Below the pieces are notes generated by a model. It was not told where the DNA came from, did not search any database, and saw nothing but the letters and a program-made list of their open reading frames with translations. A DNA stretch of 64,000 nucleotides from Petrimonas mucosa. GTDB lineage: Bacteria > Bacteroidota > Bacteroidia > Bacteroidales > Dysgonomonadaceae. The stretch spans positions 124,001 through 188,000 of the forward strand of contig NZ_LT608328.1 in assembly GCF_900095795.1 (NCBI RefSeq), read 5' to 3'. Position numbers and translations under genes: made by a program. Below, piece after piece: positions 1 through 9,247 of the stretch; position 1 is the stretch's first letter, and each line of letters begins with the position of its first letter.

Positions 1-1
1 C

Positions 2-454
2 AACGAAACAGCCGCAAGGAGGAGTGTTTTCGACACGGGTAGCCAGTCCATGGGTGAATTTGACGATGATGGCTACCTGAAAAATCCGATTCAGTGGAAT
101 CTGTCGTTCAACTACTCGGTAAGGTATGGATATGATATGCAGAATTTCGATTTTGAGCGGATGGAGTATCCGGGAAAGCTGACACACAGTCTGGGGATCA
201 GCGGCTCTCTACAGCCGACAAAAAACTGGAACCTCACCTTCAATACCGACTATAATTTCGATTTCAAGAAGTTCACCAGCATCAACTGCTCGCTGACCCG
301 CAACCTCCACTGCTGGAGCATGTCGGCCAACTTTATCCCGATCGGCCCTTACAAGTCGTACAACTTCGTCATCCGTGCCAACTCCTCCATGCTGCAGGAT
401 CTCAAGTATGAACAGCGCAACTCGCCCTACGACAGGGGAATGGATTGGTATTGA
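2..454 (+). CDS. LptD-like outer-membrane LPS transport protein, C-terminal end (5' end outside window)
   Basis: The reading frame is open from base 2, so only the last 150 residues are in the window. They consist of alternating beta-strand sequence rich in aromatic residues (WNLSFNYSVRYGY, WNLTFNTDYNFDF), ending with an HCWSMSANFIPIG segment, a KSYNFVIRANSSM strand and the tail LKYEQRNSPYD. This pattern is what I recall for the C-terminal barrel of the Bacteroidetes LptD family, which inserts lipopolysaccharide into the outer membrane. The ATG at position 50 is internal and should not be taken as the start. It converges with rarA, with 3 bp between the two stop codons. Confidence 0.75.
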   Translation, partial: NETAARRSVFDTGSQSMGEFDDDGYLKNPIQWNLSFNYSVRYGYDMQNFDFERMEYPGKLTHSLGISGSLQPTKNWNLTFNTDYNFDFKKFTSINCSLTRNLHCWSMSANFIPIGPYKSYNFVIRANSSMLQDLKYEQRNSPYDRGMDWY

Positions 455-457
455 CCG

Positions 458-1729
458 TTACCCCTTCTCTCCCCACAGTTTTTTCATCCACTCCTTCATC
501 TTCGCCTCCGAGGGATTGGGCTGGGCCTGCCAGAATCTGCTGCTTTTCAGCTCCGGAGGCAGATACTCCTGCCTGACAAAATTGTTCTCGTAATCGTGCG
601 AGTACTTGTACTCCTTGCCGTATTCGAGCTCCTTCATCAATGAGGTGGGTGCATTGCGCAGGTGCAGCGGAACGGGCAGGTTCCCTGTCTGTTCCACTTT
701 CGAAAGTGCGCTGTCGATAGCGAGGTAAGCCGAATTGCTCTTTGGGGAGGTGGCCAGATAGATGGTGGTCTCGGCCAGGACAATACGTCCTTCGGGCCAT
801 CCGATCTTCTGGAGGGCATCGAAACAGGCATTGGCCAGTAGCAGGGCGTTGGGGTTGGCCAGTCCGATATCCTCAGCAGCCGAGATAACCAGACGGCGGG
901 CAATAAACTTGGGATCCTCACCTCCGGCAACCATCCTGGCCAGCCAGTAGATGGCGGCATCGGGATCGCTTCCGCGGATCGACTTGATAAATGCCGAGAT
1001 GATGTCGTAATGCATCTCTCCGCCCTTGTCATACGCCGCAGGATTCTCCTGCAACCGCTCAGTCACGCTCTTGTCGGTAATCACAATCTTGCCGCCGGTA
1101 TCGCCCGCGGCAATAACCAGCTCCAGGATATTCAGCAGCTTGCGGGCATCGCCACCGGAAAAACGGAATAGAGCGCCGGTCTCCTTGACCTCGATCTCTT
1201 TTCCGCTCAGGATATCGTCCTCGGTCAGCGCTCGTTTCATCAATTCCTCCAAATCCTTTACCTCCATCGCCTTCAGGAGATAAACCTGACATCTTGAGAG
1301 CAACGGCCGGATCACTTCAAACGACGGGTTCTCCGTCGTGGCACCGATAAGCGTGATGGTTCCGGTCTCAACGGCATGCAGCAACGAATCCTGCTGGGAC
1401 TTGCTGAAACGGTGAATCTCATCGATAAACAGGATGGGAGCAGCAGATTCGAAAAAGCGGTTGTTTTTAGCCTTTTCAATCACATCCCTCACATCCTTGA
1501 CCCCCGAGTTGATGGCGCTCAGTTTATAAAATGGAGCTTGCAACGTGTTGGCGATGATGTTGGCCAATGTTGTCTTGCCAACTCCCGGAGGGCCCCAGAA
1601 GATGATGGAGGGGATCCGGCCCGAATCGATCATCTTGCGTAACACAGCACCTTTACCGACCAGGTGGGTCTGGCCGATAAACTCATCCAGGTTCCGCGGG
1701 CGTAACCTTTCTGCTAATGGTATGGACAT
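458..1729 (-). CDS. rarA: replication-associated recombination AAA+ ATPase RarA/MgsA
   Basis: This 423-residue protein belongs to the clamp-loader-like AAA+ family that acts at stalled replication forks. The N-terminus (LAERLRPRNLDEFIGQ) is typical of the family. Walker A (GPPGVGKTT) is at about residues 46-54, Walker B is ILFIDEIHR, and sensor 1 is IGATTENPSFE. The C-terminal half carries the RarA tetramerisation region, including GGEDPKFIARRLV and SAAEDIGLANPNAL. I placed the start at 1729 because MSIPLAERLRP is the family's usual N-terminus, an AGAGAG ribosome-binding stretch precedes it, and a longer frame would begin upstream of a good -7 box at 1756-1763. It is close downstream of the TIM-barrel gene on the same strand but appears to have its own promoter. 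Confidence 0.93.
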   Translation of the reverse strand: MSIPLAERLRPRNLDEFIGQTHLVGKGAVLRKMIDSGRIPSIIFWGPPGVGKTTLANIIANTLQAPFYKLSAINSGVKDVRDVIEKAKNNRFFESAAPILFIDEIHRFSKSQQDSLLHAVETGTITLIGATTENPSFEVIRPLLSRCQVYLLKAMEVKDLEELMKRALTEDDILSGKEIEVKETGALFRFSGGDARKLLNILELVIAAGDTGGKIVITDKSVTERLQENPAAYDKGGEMHYDIISAFIKSIRGSDPDAAIYWLARMVAGGEDPKFIARRLVISAAEDIGLANPNALLLANACFDALQKIGWPEGRIVLAETTIYLATSPKSNSAYLAIDSALSKVEQTGNLPVPLHLRNAPTSLMKELEYGKEYKYSHDYENNFVRQEYLPPELKSSRFWQAQPNPSEAKMKEWMKKLWGEKG

Positions 1730-1755
1730 ACTCTCTCCCCGATTATTTATTTGTA

Positions 1756-1763
1756 CAAACGTA
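1756..1763 (-). promoter_or_regulatory. -7 promoter element of rarA
   Basis: On the minus strand the sequence reads TACGTTTG, a perfect match to the Bacteroidetes TAnnTTTG box, 26 bp upstream of the chosen rarA start. No clear -33 TTTG was found at the usual 19-21 bp spacing. Confidence 0.5.
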
Positions 1764-1802
1764 CATAAAAAACCGAACAAATCAGTTGTCCGCAGGGAAA
1801 AA

Positions 1803-2819
1803 TCAGATCAGGATCTGTCGGCAATACTCCATGCAGGTTCTCACCTCCTTAACCGAAGTTGACCAGGACGCAACCGGGTATTCCAGCTCGATATCGCAGT
1901 AAATGGGCCACCTCTCTTTCTGGATCAACCGCAATACCTCGGCAATGGGGGTCTCGCCCTGTCCGAACACCTGGTTCGTATTCTTCTGTATGGGATTGTT
2001 GGCACTTGTCTTGTCCTTGACGTGGATACTCGCAATCCTCTTGTGGTATTTCCGGATGAAATCGGCAGGATTCAAACCGGTCGACCCCAAATAGTGGCCA
2101 ATATCGAAGTTCAGCATATTGGCCGGCGAATAGGCCAGTAACCGGTCCAGATCGAAACCGGGCTCTCCGTACTGATAGTGATTGTGTAAAATGGCATACA
2201 TGCCGTTCCGGGCGGCAACCGGTCCCATCAGGCGGGCATTTTTATCGTCCAGCTCGGCGGAAATACCTATCGCCCCAAGCGCCTTGGCCACCTTGAAGGA
2301 GTAATCGAGCTCCTCCTCGGTGTTGCCGGCCACCCATTTATAGATATGGATATTGACACCGGCATCGTTGAATTTCTTCCTGAGCTGGGCATACTTTTCC
2401 GGAGTTCCCACTACCCGTCTCCACTCTTTCAGGTCGCGGTTGTACTGCTCCTGTACCCTCTTCTCCTCATCAGAAAGTTTGCGTGATGCACCGGCAGGAC
2501 GTTTCGACAACGGGTTCAGAGGTGCACCGAGATACTCCTCCACGCCGGTACCCATCAGTTCTACCGAACTCAATCCGGCATCAACACATGCTTTCAAAAC
2601 AGCATCAACTCCACCCGGCAGATCGCGGAAACTGTATGTGATTGCGCCAATCTGCACTCCCCGGAATTTGGAACTGGGGACCCTCTCTCTTCGGGCCGAC
2701 GATCCGGTATTTCCATACGTCGTGGAAAAGGGTGTCACAACAGCTGCCGCAGCTACAGCAGCTGCTCCCAGAAAACCTCTCCTGGATAATTTTTTTGTAG
2801 AAATTCTCTTCTCTTCCAT
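1803..2819 (-). CDS. Tat-exported sugar phosphate isomerase/epimerase-like TIM-barrel protein
   Basis: This 338-residue protein starts with a twin-arginine signal (LSRRGFLGAAAVAAAAVV), so it is probably exported folded to the periplasm. The mature part resembles the xylose isomerase-like TIM-barrel family (AP endonuclease 2 superfamily). Visible metal-site-type strands include HNHYQYGEPGFD, NFDIGHYLG, IASIHVKDK and IYCDIELEY near the end. Bacteroidetes encode many such proteins near glycoside-processing genes, and a role in 3-keto-sugar or other sugar epimerisation is plausible but not shown here. The neighbours (rarA downstream, a small membrane protein upstream) give no pathway hint. The substrate is unknown. 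Confidence 0.8.
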   Translation of the reverse strand: MEEKRISTKKLSRRGFLGAAAVAAAAVVTPFSTTYGNTGSSARRERVPSSKFRGVQIGAITYSFRDLPGGVDAVLKACVDAGLSSVELMGTGVEEYLGAPLNPLSKRPAGASRKLSDEEKRVQEQYNRDLKEWRRVVGTPEKYAQLRKKFNDAGVNIHIYKWVAGNTEEELDYSFKVAKALGAIGISAELDDKNARLMGPVAARNGMYAILHNHYQYGEPGFDLDRLLAYSPANMLNFDIGHYLGSTGLNPADFIRKYHKRIASIHVKDKTSANNPIQKNTNQVFGQGETPIAEVLRLIQKERWPIYCDIELEYPVASWSTSVKEVRTCMEYCRQILI

Positions 2820-2848
2820 CTATCTATTTTATAATGATCTTGTTGTAT

Positions 2849-3316
2849 CTATTTATCTCCGGTAGACTTCTCACTCTCTGCCCTCGCTTTTGCAGCCTGT
2901 TTTTCCGCTATCTGCCGGGCTATCTCTTCGGGACCCATCTTCGGAGTTGTTCCTCTCTGTCCGGGTGTAGCCTGCTTTTTCCCTCCACGGAACACCATCG
3001 AACCCGGAAGGATCACGTTGATAAGCTGCTTTCCAAGCATTCCCAGTTGAACGGCAACAGCCAGCGATCCAAGTGAAAGAAGCAAGAGGTACCATCGATA
3101 GCTGCCCTGCGTGAAGAGTGCCGCCTGAACGATTGCAAGCACAATGATGATAATGCTCAGCACGATCTTCCGCAACAACAACGGGGTGTTGATCGTCTTG
3201 AACCGTACAAGTCTGTCTGCATATCCCAATATGGCCGAAAGCAGGGGGATGATGGCTACAAATGTCTGCGACAGGTGAATGGCAATTGGATGAATATCCA
3301 GTTTTTCTTCTTTCAT
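2849..3316 (-). CDS. small four-helix inner-membrane protein, function unknown
   Basis: This 155-residue protein has about four hydrophobic segments: IHLSQTFVAIIPLLSAIL, LRKIVLSIIIIVLAIVQAAL, WYLLLLSLGSLAVAVQLGML and possibly LINVILPGSMV. They are followed by a charged, alanine- and lysine-rich cytoplasmic tail (PEEIARQIAEKQAAKARAES). The HPIAIHL start recalls predicted membrane proteins of the DUF2231 type, but I am not confident of that assignment. It lies 29 bp upstream of the TIM-barrel gene on the same strand and could share its transcript. A TACTTTTG -7-like sequence lies at 3367-3374 on the minus strand. Confidence 0.65.
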   Translation of the reverse strand: MKEEKLDIHPIAIHLSQTFVAIIPLLSAILGYADRLVRFKTINTPLLLRKIVLSIIIIVLAIVQAALFTQGSYRWYLLLLSLGSLAVAVQLGMLGKQLINVILPGSMVFRGGKKQATPGQRGTTPKMGPEEIARQIAEKQAAKARAESEKSTGDK

Positions 3317-3416
3317 TTTTTTCCGGAATAAGCAATTGTTTGTTCCCTAGCGACACATTATTCCCCCAAAAGTAGCAATTAAATCAATTGCACCATCAGT
3401 GGGAAGGGGAATATCA

Positions 3417-4394
3417 TTATTGAAAAGGGATCAGATGGATTTTCTGATACTCTCCTGCAATGTCACGCCTAAGGTGATCGGAAAGTTGCAGAAGATCATC
3501 GAAATAGCGGGTCCTCTCATCTCCCGATCCAGTTGATAAAGAGATCATGGGGTGGTCGACCGGATGCAGTTTCATATAACGTTCCGACTTGGATACCAGA
3601 AACTTGCGTACCGACTCAAGGTAGTGAGCCTCAATCTTCGGATGGAACTTTCTCCACAACTCACTCTCTTCCTTTGCCCCCTTTATGGCCGGAACATACG
3701 GTGAACGTTCCAACCCGGAGTGTACGCTCTCTTCCAACACGGGAAGCCCCAAGGTATGCATCAGGTTGATGATATCGATGGTCAGCAATTGCGATTTGAA
3801 CTCAAGCACCTCCAGATCACGGATTTTTGTCTCTTCACCAATATTTTGCAGCTTGAGGTGCTCAATCGAAACATCAACCTCGATATTGAAATTCCTGAAC
3901 TTCAACTCCAGCTCGTGCAGGATATCATAAAAGGCTGGTGTATTGTCAAACCGGTCGAAACGGAGATCTTCGGGCAACAGCTTCAATTTAAGCAGATGTT
4001 CTTCGGAAGGATAATAGCGGTCGAACCCCTGATCCCTGAGTTTCTGCTGTACGGCACATACACAAACCTTGTTCCGGTACATGTGCCGTATCAGGTCGGA
4101 AAGAATTTTCGATTGAAAGGTCCGCTTGATCTGCTGCTGTTTGGTCTCCCTGCGGATCGCCCGCCAGGTAAGAACCGTACCCAGAGCAGCAAAAGCTGCC
4201 AGAAGAAGATTGGCCACCTCATCCATATCGGTTCTTTCCAAGGTGGTGGGTTGCGTGTTTATCGAGGTCTTTTCGGATGCCACGGCAATCTTGTCCAAAG
4301 TCTCGTTCTGATTCGGTTCGATCGCAGAAAGTGTGTCGATCGGGACCACCGTTATGAGGGTGATCAGGAGGAGGAGATATTTAACTGTTCTCAT
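3417..4394 (-). CDS. hypothetical membrane-anchored protein
   Basis: I do not recognise a family for this 325-residue protein. It begins with a hydrophobic signal-like segment (YLLLLITLITVVPIDTL), then a low-complexity Thr/Asn/Glu-rich stretch, and a second hydrophobic helix (VANLLLAAFAALGTVLTW) at about residues 60-77. The rest is a soluble, probably alpha-helical domain rich in charged residues, such as LHELELKFRNFNIEV and IKGAKEESELWRKFHPKIE. The topology suggests a single- or two-pass anchor with a large cytoplasmic domain. It is read divergently from the symporter gene at 4601. Confidence 0.6.
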   Translation of the reverse strand: MRTVKYLLLLITLITVVPIDTLSAIEPNQNETLDKIAVASEKTSINTQPTTLERTDMDEVANLLLAAFAALGTVLTWRAIRRETKQQQIKRTFQSKILSDLIRHMYRNKVCVCAVQQKLRDQGFDRYYPSEEHLLKLKLLPEDLRFDRFDNTPAFYDILHELELKFRNFNIEVDVSIEHLKLQNIGEETKIRDLEVLEFKSQLLTIDIINLMHTLGLPVLEESVHSGLERSPYVPAIKGAKEESELWRKFHPKIEAHYLESVRKFLVSKSERYMKLHPVDHPMISLSTGSGDERTRYFDDLLQLSDHLRRDIAGEYQKIHLIPFQ

Positions 4395-4543
4395 TTGGAA
4401 GGCAGATCGGTTGATATTAATTCGCGATCACGCCACAAATATATATTTTTTTGATCTTCCGGCCTGAACAATTAACAATAAAGGTAGCGGCAACCTTGTT
4501 CAACAACTGCCCGGAAAGAGATAAACATTTATCGGAGTTTGTC

Positions 4544-4574
4544 TTTGTGTTTCTTTTTAAAAAAGTTACCTTTG
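4544..4574 (+). promoter_or_regulatory. Bacteroidetes-type promoter for the symporter operon
   Basis: A TTTG (-33) at 4544-4547 and TACCTTTG (-7) at 4567-4574 are separated by 19 bp, which fits the Bacteroidetes consensus. Transcription would start about 20 bp before the ATG at 4601, supporting that start over an upstream one at 4451. Confidence 0.6.
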
Positions 4575-4600
4575 CGGCTGGAAATCATAAAGTACACCCT

Positions 4601-5569
4601 ATGCAACAAGTGCCCCTACTCTCACTCTTCGGCAATCTGGAACAGCTGAATACGGTGCAACTCAACTTTAACCAAAACTCATTAAACATAATGAATATCG
4701 CCATTGCCTTCATCATGTTCGGCGTGGCGTTGGGCATCAGACCCAGACATTTCAAGGATCTCGCCATGAGCCCCAAACCGGCAATTGTCGGAATTATTTC
4801 GCAATACCTCCTGCTGCCAGCACTGACCTATCTATTGGTACTTGCTATCCGGCCGAGCGTTCCCGTTGCCATGGGCATGCTTCTGGTTGCTGCCTGTCCC
4901 GGTGGAAATGTTTCAAACATGATTTCGGCACTGTCGAAATCGAACGTGGCATTGTCGGTAAGCCTTACGGCAGGCACTACCGTGCTTAGTCTCTTTATGA
5001 CCCCGCTCAATTTTGCCTTCTGGGGAGGGCTTTATGCCAGCAAATCCCCACTGCTGGTACCCATAACCATCGACCCCGTTGAGATGTTCCGTACCGTTTT
5101 CATCATTCTGGGAATTCCGGTGATTGTAGGAATGACGGTAGGTATGAAGTTCCCCAACTTTGTAAAAAAGGTAGAAAAGTCTGTGCAGATTGCATCGGTC
5201 CTCTTTTTTATCGCTTTTCTGGTTGGCGCACTGGCTGGTAATTTCTCCCTCTTCCTGAAATATATACACCTGGTATTCCTGATTGTACTTCTACATAACG
5301 GAATTGCCTTCCTGGGCGGGTACTTGCTCCCCAAGACGCTCAAGGTAAACGAGATAAACTGCCGAACCATCTCAATCGAAACGGGAATACAGAACTCGGG
5401 GCTGGGACTGGCACTGATCTTTAACCCGCGTATATTTCCGTCCGAACTTGAACTGGGAGGGATGGCCTTCATCGCTGCCTGGTGGGGAATATGGCACATT
5501 GTCGCCGGTCTGGTGCTCGCCTTCTACTGGCGGAAAAAATCGTCCAAACTGAATAGTGTCGCATCATGA
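4601..5569 (+). CDS. bile acid:sodium symporter (BASS) family transporter
   Basis: This 322-residue membrane protein has about nine to ten hydrophobic helices. The BASS-type signature GMLLVAACPGGNVSNMISALSK is present near residues 85-106, along with the second conserved stretch ISIETGIQNSGLGLAL. Family members move bile acids, pantoate-like or other organic anions with sodium; the substrate here is unknown. The start at 4601 follows directly from the promoter at 4544-4574. The stop codon overlaps the start of the downstream acyltransferase (ATGA type overlap at 5566-5569), so the two are translationally coupled. Confidence 0.88.
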   Translation: MQQVPLLSLFGNLEQLNTVQLNFNQNSLNIMNIAIAFIMFGVALGIRPRHFKDLAMSPKPAIVGIISQYLLLPALTYLLVLAIRPSVPVAMGMLLVAACPGGNVSNMISALSKSNVALSVSLTAGTTVLSLFMTPLNFAFWGGLYASKSPLLVPITIDPVEMFRTVFIILGIPVIVGMTVGMKFPNFVKKVEKSVQIASVLFFIAFLVGALAGNFSLFLKYIHLVFLIVLLHNGIAFLGGYLLPKTLKVNEINCRTISIETGIQNSGLGLALIFNPRIFPSELELGGMAFIAAWWGIWHIVAGLVLAFYWRKKSSKLNSVAS

Positions 5570-6882
5570 AGTACGGATACAGCAAAGGATATGACCTCCT
5601 CCGTTTTTTCGAGCGGATTGTTCTTAACCTCCATTACCGGAAGATTGTATACAGGGGAACTGAAAACATCAACGAGGAGCATCCGCTGATATTTGCGTCA
5701 AACCACCGCAATGCTGTGGTCGATCCATTCCTGTTGCTGAATGTTTGCAAGAAGGAGCCGGTTTTTCTGGCGCGTGCCGACGTATTCAAGAACTCTTTCG
5801 TGGCCGCCATCATGCGTTGGCTCCATATCATGCCGGTATACAGGATCAGGGACGGGGTTGAAAACCTGGGAAACAACAACGAATCGTTCCGGTTGAGCGG
5901 AGAGTTGCTGAAAAGGAGGATTCCGATTGCACTCTATCCCGAAGGGAGCCACAATCCCAAAATATCGTTGTTGCCCGTCAAGAAAGCGATCTCCCGTATC
6001 GTACTGCCCATTGAAGCGAGCGAGAATTTCACGCTGAATTGCGAGATAATACCCGTCGGGGTATACTATCCCGATATTTTAGGATTCCTTTCCGATGTCT
6101 ATGTGGTCTTCGGAAAGCCGATCAGGGTGGCCGATTTCCGGCAGCAGTACGAAGAGAATCCCAATCTGGCGGCCAACTCTTTGCGAAACGAACTGGAGAG
6201 CCGCATGAAAGAACTTATTGTAAACATATGGAACGACGCATTCTACGAGGAGTATCTCTGCGCCATCCAATGGAATGCTCCCCGATTGGCCAGGGAGAAG
6301 CATGCCGGAAAAAGGGAGGACTTCCTGTTGGCCTCGAAGGAGGTCGTGCATTCGCTGGACAGGATGTTTCATGACGACAGGTCCACCTTCGACAGACAGA
6401 TTGGAGATTTCCGCATGGCAATGGATATCCTCGGCAAGCATAAGTTATCGCCACGTGACAATGTTGCAAACCCGGCATCAACGGTCTCGATCGTAGTGCA
6501 ATTGCTGCTGCTGACCCTTTCACTGCCACTGACCCTTTTCGGGTTTCTGAACGGAATATTGCCTATCCTCTGCTATAGAAAATTGCTCACGCTCTTTAAG
6601 GAGGATCAGTTCATCCCTACCCTCCGTGTTGTCTCCGGACTCTTTATCGTCCCTGCATTCGTTGTGATCCAGACCCTTGCAGTGGCCATCTTTTCTAACG
6701 GATGGTGGGCCCTACTCTATCTGCTGCTGATGCCTGTCACATTCTACTTTGCCTGCTGGTGGCGAAAGTGGGCCAAATCACTGCTTCGCAAGTGGCGTGT
6801 CAACCGGTTTGCGAAGAGGTTTCCCGACAGCTGGATGAAATTGATCAGCCTGATCCGGCTCAATCACCTCTCCTTCAGGTAA
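5566..6882 (+). CDS. 1-acyl-glycerol-3-phosphate acyltransferase-like protein (PlsC family)
   Basis: This 438-residue protein carries the glycerophospholipid acyltransferase block I (NHRNAVVDPF, NHx4D catalytic motif) near residue 46 and the block III-like motif LYPEGSHNP near 126. Both are expected for transfer of an acyl chain to a lyso-lipid at the inner membrane. The C-terminal third adds two or three hydrophobic helices (VVQLLLLTLSLPLTLFGFL, LFIVPAFVVIQTLAVAIF, LLYLLLMPVTFYFACWW), making it longer than minimal PlsC. It is translationally coupled to the upstream symporter. Its 3' end overlaps the convergent GH92 gene by 19 bp. Confidence 0.85.
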   Translation: MKYGYSKGYDLLRFFERIVLNLHYRKIVYRGTENINEEHPLIFASNHRNAVVDPFLLLNVCKKEPVFLARADVFKNSFVAAIMRWLHIMPVYRIRDGVENLGNNNESFRLSGELLKRRIPIALYPEGSHNPKISLLPVKKAISRIVLPIEASENFTLNCEIIPVGVYYPDILGFLSDVYVVFGKPIRVADFRQQYEENPNLAANSLRNELESRMKELIVNIWNDAFYEEYLCAIQWNAPRLAREKHAGKREDFLLASKEVVHSLDRMFHDDRSTFDRQIGDFRMAMDILGKHKLSPRDNVANPASTVSIVVQLLLLTLSLPLTLFGFLNGILPILCYRKLLTLFKEDQFIPTLRVVSGLFIVPAFVVIQTLAVAIFSNGWWALLYLLLMPVTFYFACWWRKWAKSLLRKWRVNRFAKRFPDSWMKLISLIRLNHLSFR

Positions 6883-9101
6883 AAAACAATCTTTCCGGCT
6901 TTGGTGAGTTGCTCGTGCGAGATGCGATAACCACCGAACCGTTTCCCGTCGATCACAATCTTATCGATGTACCGTGCATCCTTGCCGGTACGAACCACCT
7001 CTATCTCCAGCTGCCTGCCTCCATAATGGAGAGGATCCAGCTGCAGCGTGATCTTGTCGAAAACCGGCGAGGTAAAGGTGTAGAATGGTTCCGTGGGGTT
7101 GTCGGGATAGAAACCCATCATGGCAAAAACCGCCCAGGTCGACATGGTTCCCGTATCGTCATTGCCGGGAAGTCCGTCGGGAGCATTCTTGAAATAGCTT
7201 TCCAGCAGCTCCTGCGTGAGTTTTTGAGTGCGCCACTCCTCCCCCTTCACATAACTGAACAGGAATGGATAACCGATATTGGGCTCGTTGGTCGGGTCAT
7301 AATGACCTTCATCAAACACCGCCTGAAGCTTTTCCGTAAACCTCCTTTTTCCGCCATGCATCCTGATCAGACCCGGCACGTCGTGCGGTACCATAAACGA
7401 ATAGTTCCACGAACTCCCTTCGTGAAATCCCGGAACCTCTTCGAAGTTTTCACCCTGCTTGGGGTTGAAGGGCGACAGGAAGGTTCCGTCGGGCAATATC
7501 GGCCTGAAGACCCCATATTGGGGCGAATAGTAACGGGTATAGTTGAGCGACCGGTTGCGGAAAAGTGCGGCATCCTCCTTTTTTCCCAATGCGGCAGCCA
7601 GTTTCGACAAGGCATTGTCGGCAATGTAATACTCCAGCGCGTGCGAAACGGAGTTGTCATACTTCTCCCGGAGCGGCAGATAGCCCAGCTTCAAGTAGTC
7701 ATCAATGTCGGGGCGGAGGAGGTTGTGCTTCCCTTCGGTTGTAGCCGATTTGTACATCGCCTCGTAGGCGGTCTCCAGATCGAAATCGCGCAACCCTTTC
7801 ATCCAGCTGTCCACTATCACCGGAATGGCCGGATCGCCCTCCATCGTAAGCGTTTCGCGACCATACAACTCCCACTTGGGCAACCATCCGCTCTCCCGAT
7901 ACATTCCCACCATCGAACGGACCATCTCCAGCTGTTTCCCCGGATAGAGCAGGGTGAGCAACTGATGGACATTCCGATAGGTGTCCCAGAGTGAAAAGAC
8001 CGTATAGCGATTCCCGTTGGCGGTCAGCACCTTGTCACTCTCCATCGCCGGATACTCTCCATTCACGTCGTTCAGCAGGTTGGGATGGATCAGCGCATGG
8101 TAAAGTGCGGTGTAAAAAACCACCCGCTGGTCGTCTGTCCCACCGGTCACGCGGACACGGGAAAGTTCCCGCTCCCAACGTTCACTGGCGGCAGCCCTCA
8201 CCTCATCGAACCGGAATCCCTGCTGTTCACTTTCCAGGTTTTCACGGGCATTGGCCGTACTGACGAACGAGACCCCAATCTGTACCTCAATGGTCTCACC
8301 TTCCACTACCTGGTAAGAAAAGTAGGCCCCGATATCATCGCCGGCAATATCGCGTCCGTACCGGGTATAGAGCTTCCGTTTACCGGCCGTGCTGTCCCAG
8401 GCTGCCTCTACACCCATTTCACGCTGTCTTTTCCAATATCCGGAAGCTGACGGTTGTCTGTTGATCCGCATCACGAAGTAAACGGGAAAGACCGCCTGAG
8501 GATTGTAACAGAAGGTTCCCAACAATTTCATCCCCTCGATCTCGGTATCGCTGATGCGACGCATCCAGGCCCCGCTCTCGTTGGTCAGCCCCTCACCCAG
8601 GTTCAGCAGGATATTGGCCTGACCCTCTGGAAAGGTGAAACGGGCAATGCTCGTCCGTTCGGTAGCCGTCACTTCGGTCAAGATTCCATATCGGGTCAGT
8701 CGGTTGGAGTAGTAGCCGGGTGAAGCCTGCTCATCGGAGTACCCGCTGCCATACTCATCGTAATTCACATTCAGCTCTCCAGATGTAGGCATCAGCAAGA
8801 GGGATCCCAAATCGGGACACCCCACCCCGCTCAGGTTGAGATGTGCAAATCCGGTGAAATAGCTGTTTTCGTAGGAGTAGGGCGTCGACCACCACTGTTT
8901 GTCCTTGTCATACCTGTTTTTTTCCGATCCCATCACATTGAAGGGTGTCACCGACATCATGCCGTTGGGAAGCACCGCTCCGGGATGGGTGGTCCCGTAG
9001 TTGGTGGTTCCAATGAAGGGATTGACATGGGCGGTCACCCCCTGGCCAAAAAGGTGTAAAGAAAAAAGTAACGAAAGGATAGTTATTGTTCCGGATCGCA
9101 T
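6864..9101 (-). CDS. GH92 family alpha-mannosidase, secreted
   Basis: This 745-residue protein starts with a signal peptide (TITILSLLFSLHLFGQG), followed directly by the GH92 N-terminal signature VNPFIGTTNYGTTHPGAVLP. The catalytic (alpha/alpha)6 domain contains ANGNRYTVFSLWDTYR, the acid-region motif NEPNIGYPFLFSY, and the base motif PGNDDTGTMSTW with its Asp pair. GH92 enzymes are calcium-dependent exo-mannosidases acting on alpha-1,2/1,3-linked mannose of glycoprotein N-glycans or mannans, usually in the periplasm or on the surface of Bacteroidetes. Length and motifs are normal and nothing looks truncated. It is a single gene here with no SusC/D pair nearby, so the linkage specificity is open. 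Confidence 0.93.
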   Translation of the reverse strand: MRSGTITILSLLFSLHLFGQGVTAHVNPFIGTTNYGTTHPGAVLPNGMMSVTPFNVMGSEKNRYDKDKQWWSTPYSYENSYFTGFAHLNLSGVGCPDLGSLLLMPTSGELNVNYDEYGSGYSDEQASPGYYSNRLTRYGILTEVTATERTSIARFTFPEGQANILLNLGEGLTNESGAWMRRISDTEIEGMKLLGTFCYNPQAVFPVYFVMRINRQPSASGYWKRQREMGVEAAWDSTAGKRKLYTRYGRDIAGDDIGAYFSYQVVEGETIEVQIGVSFVSTANARENLESEQQGFRFDEVRAAASERWERELSRVRVTGGTDDQRVVFYTALYHALIHPNLLNDVNGEYPAMESDKVLTANGNRYTVFSLWDTYRNVHQLLTLLYPGKQLEMVRSMVGMYRESGWLPKWELYGRETLTMEGDPAIPVIVDSWMKGLRDFDLETAYEAMYKSATTEGKHNLLRPDIDDYLKLGYLPLREKYDNSVSHALEYYIADNALSKLAAALGKKEDAALFRNRSLNYTRYYSPQYGVFRPILPDGTFLSPFNPKQGENFEEVPGFHEGSSWNYSFMVPHDVPGLIRMHGGKRRFTEKLQAVFDEGHYDPTNEPNIGYPFLFSYVKGEEWRTQKLTQELLESYFKNAPDGLPGNDDTGTMSTWAVFAMMGFYPDNPTEPFYTFTSPVFDKITLQLDPLHYGGRQLEIEVVRTGKDARYIDKIVIDGKRFGGYRISHEQLTKAGKIVFYLKER

Positions 9102-9247
9102 ACGATATCTGGTTTTAATTTTTGCTTTTATCTATATTGTCGCAAAAATAGCCATTATCGCCCAACCTGCGGTAAATTCTTCTGCAAATTATTTCAGGAA
9201 CCGAACGGTTCGTGTATTTTTGCAAAAATATAAAAACCGGAAAGCGT

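Noticed and set aside
3720-4454. 244-codon frame opposite the hypothetical membrane protein
   Set aside because: It has no start signal, no domain and lies antisense to a gene with signal peptide and membrane helix.
6702-7994. 430-codon frame opposite GH92
   Set aside because: It lies antisense to a clear GH92 gene, has no recognisable domain and mirrors the codon pattern of the real gene.
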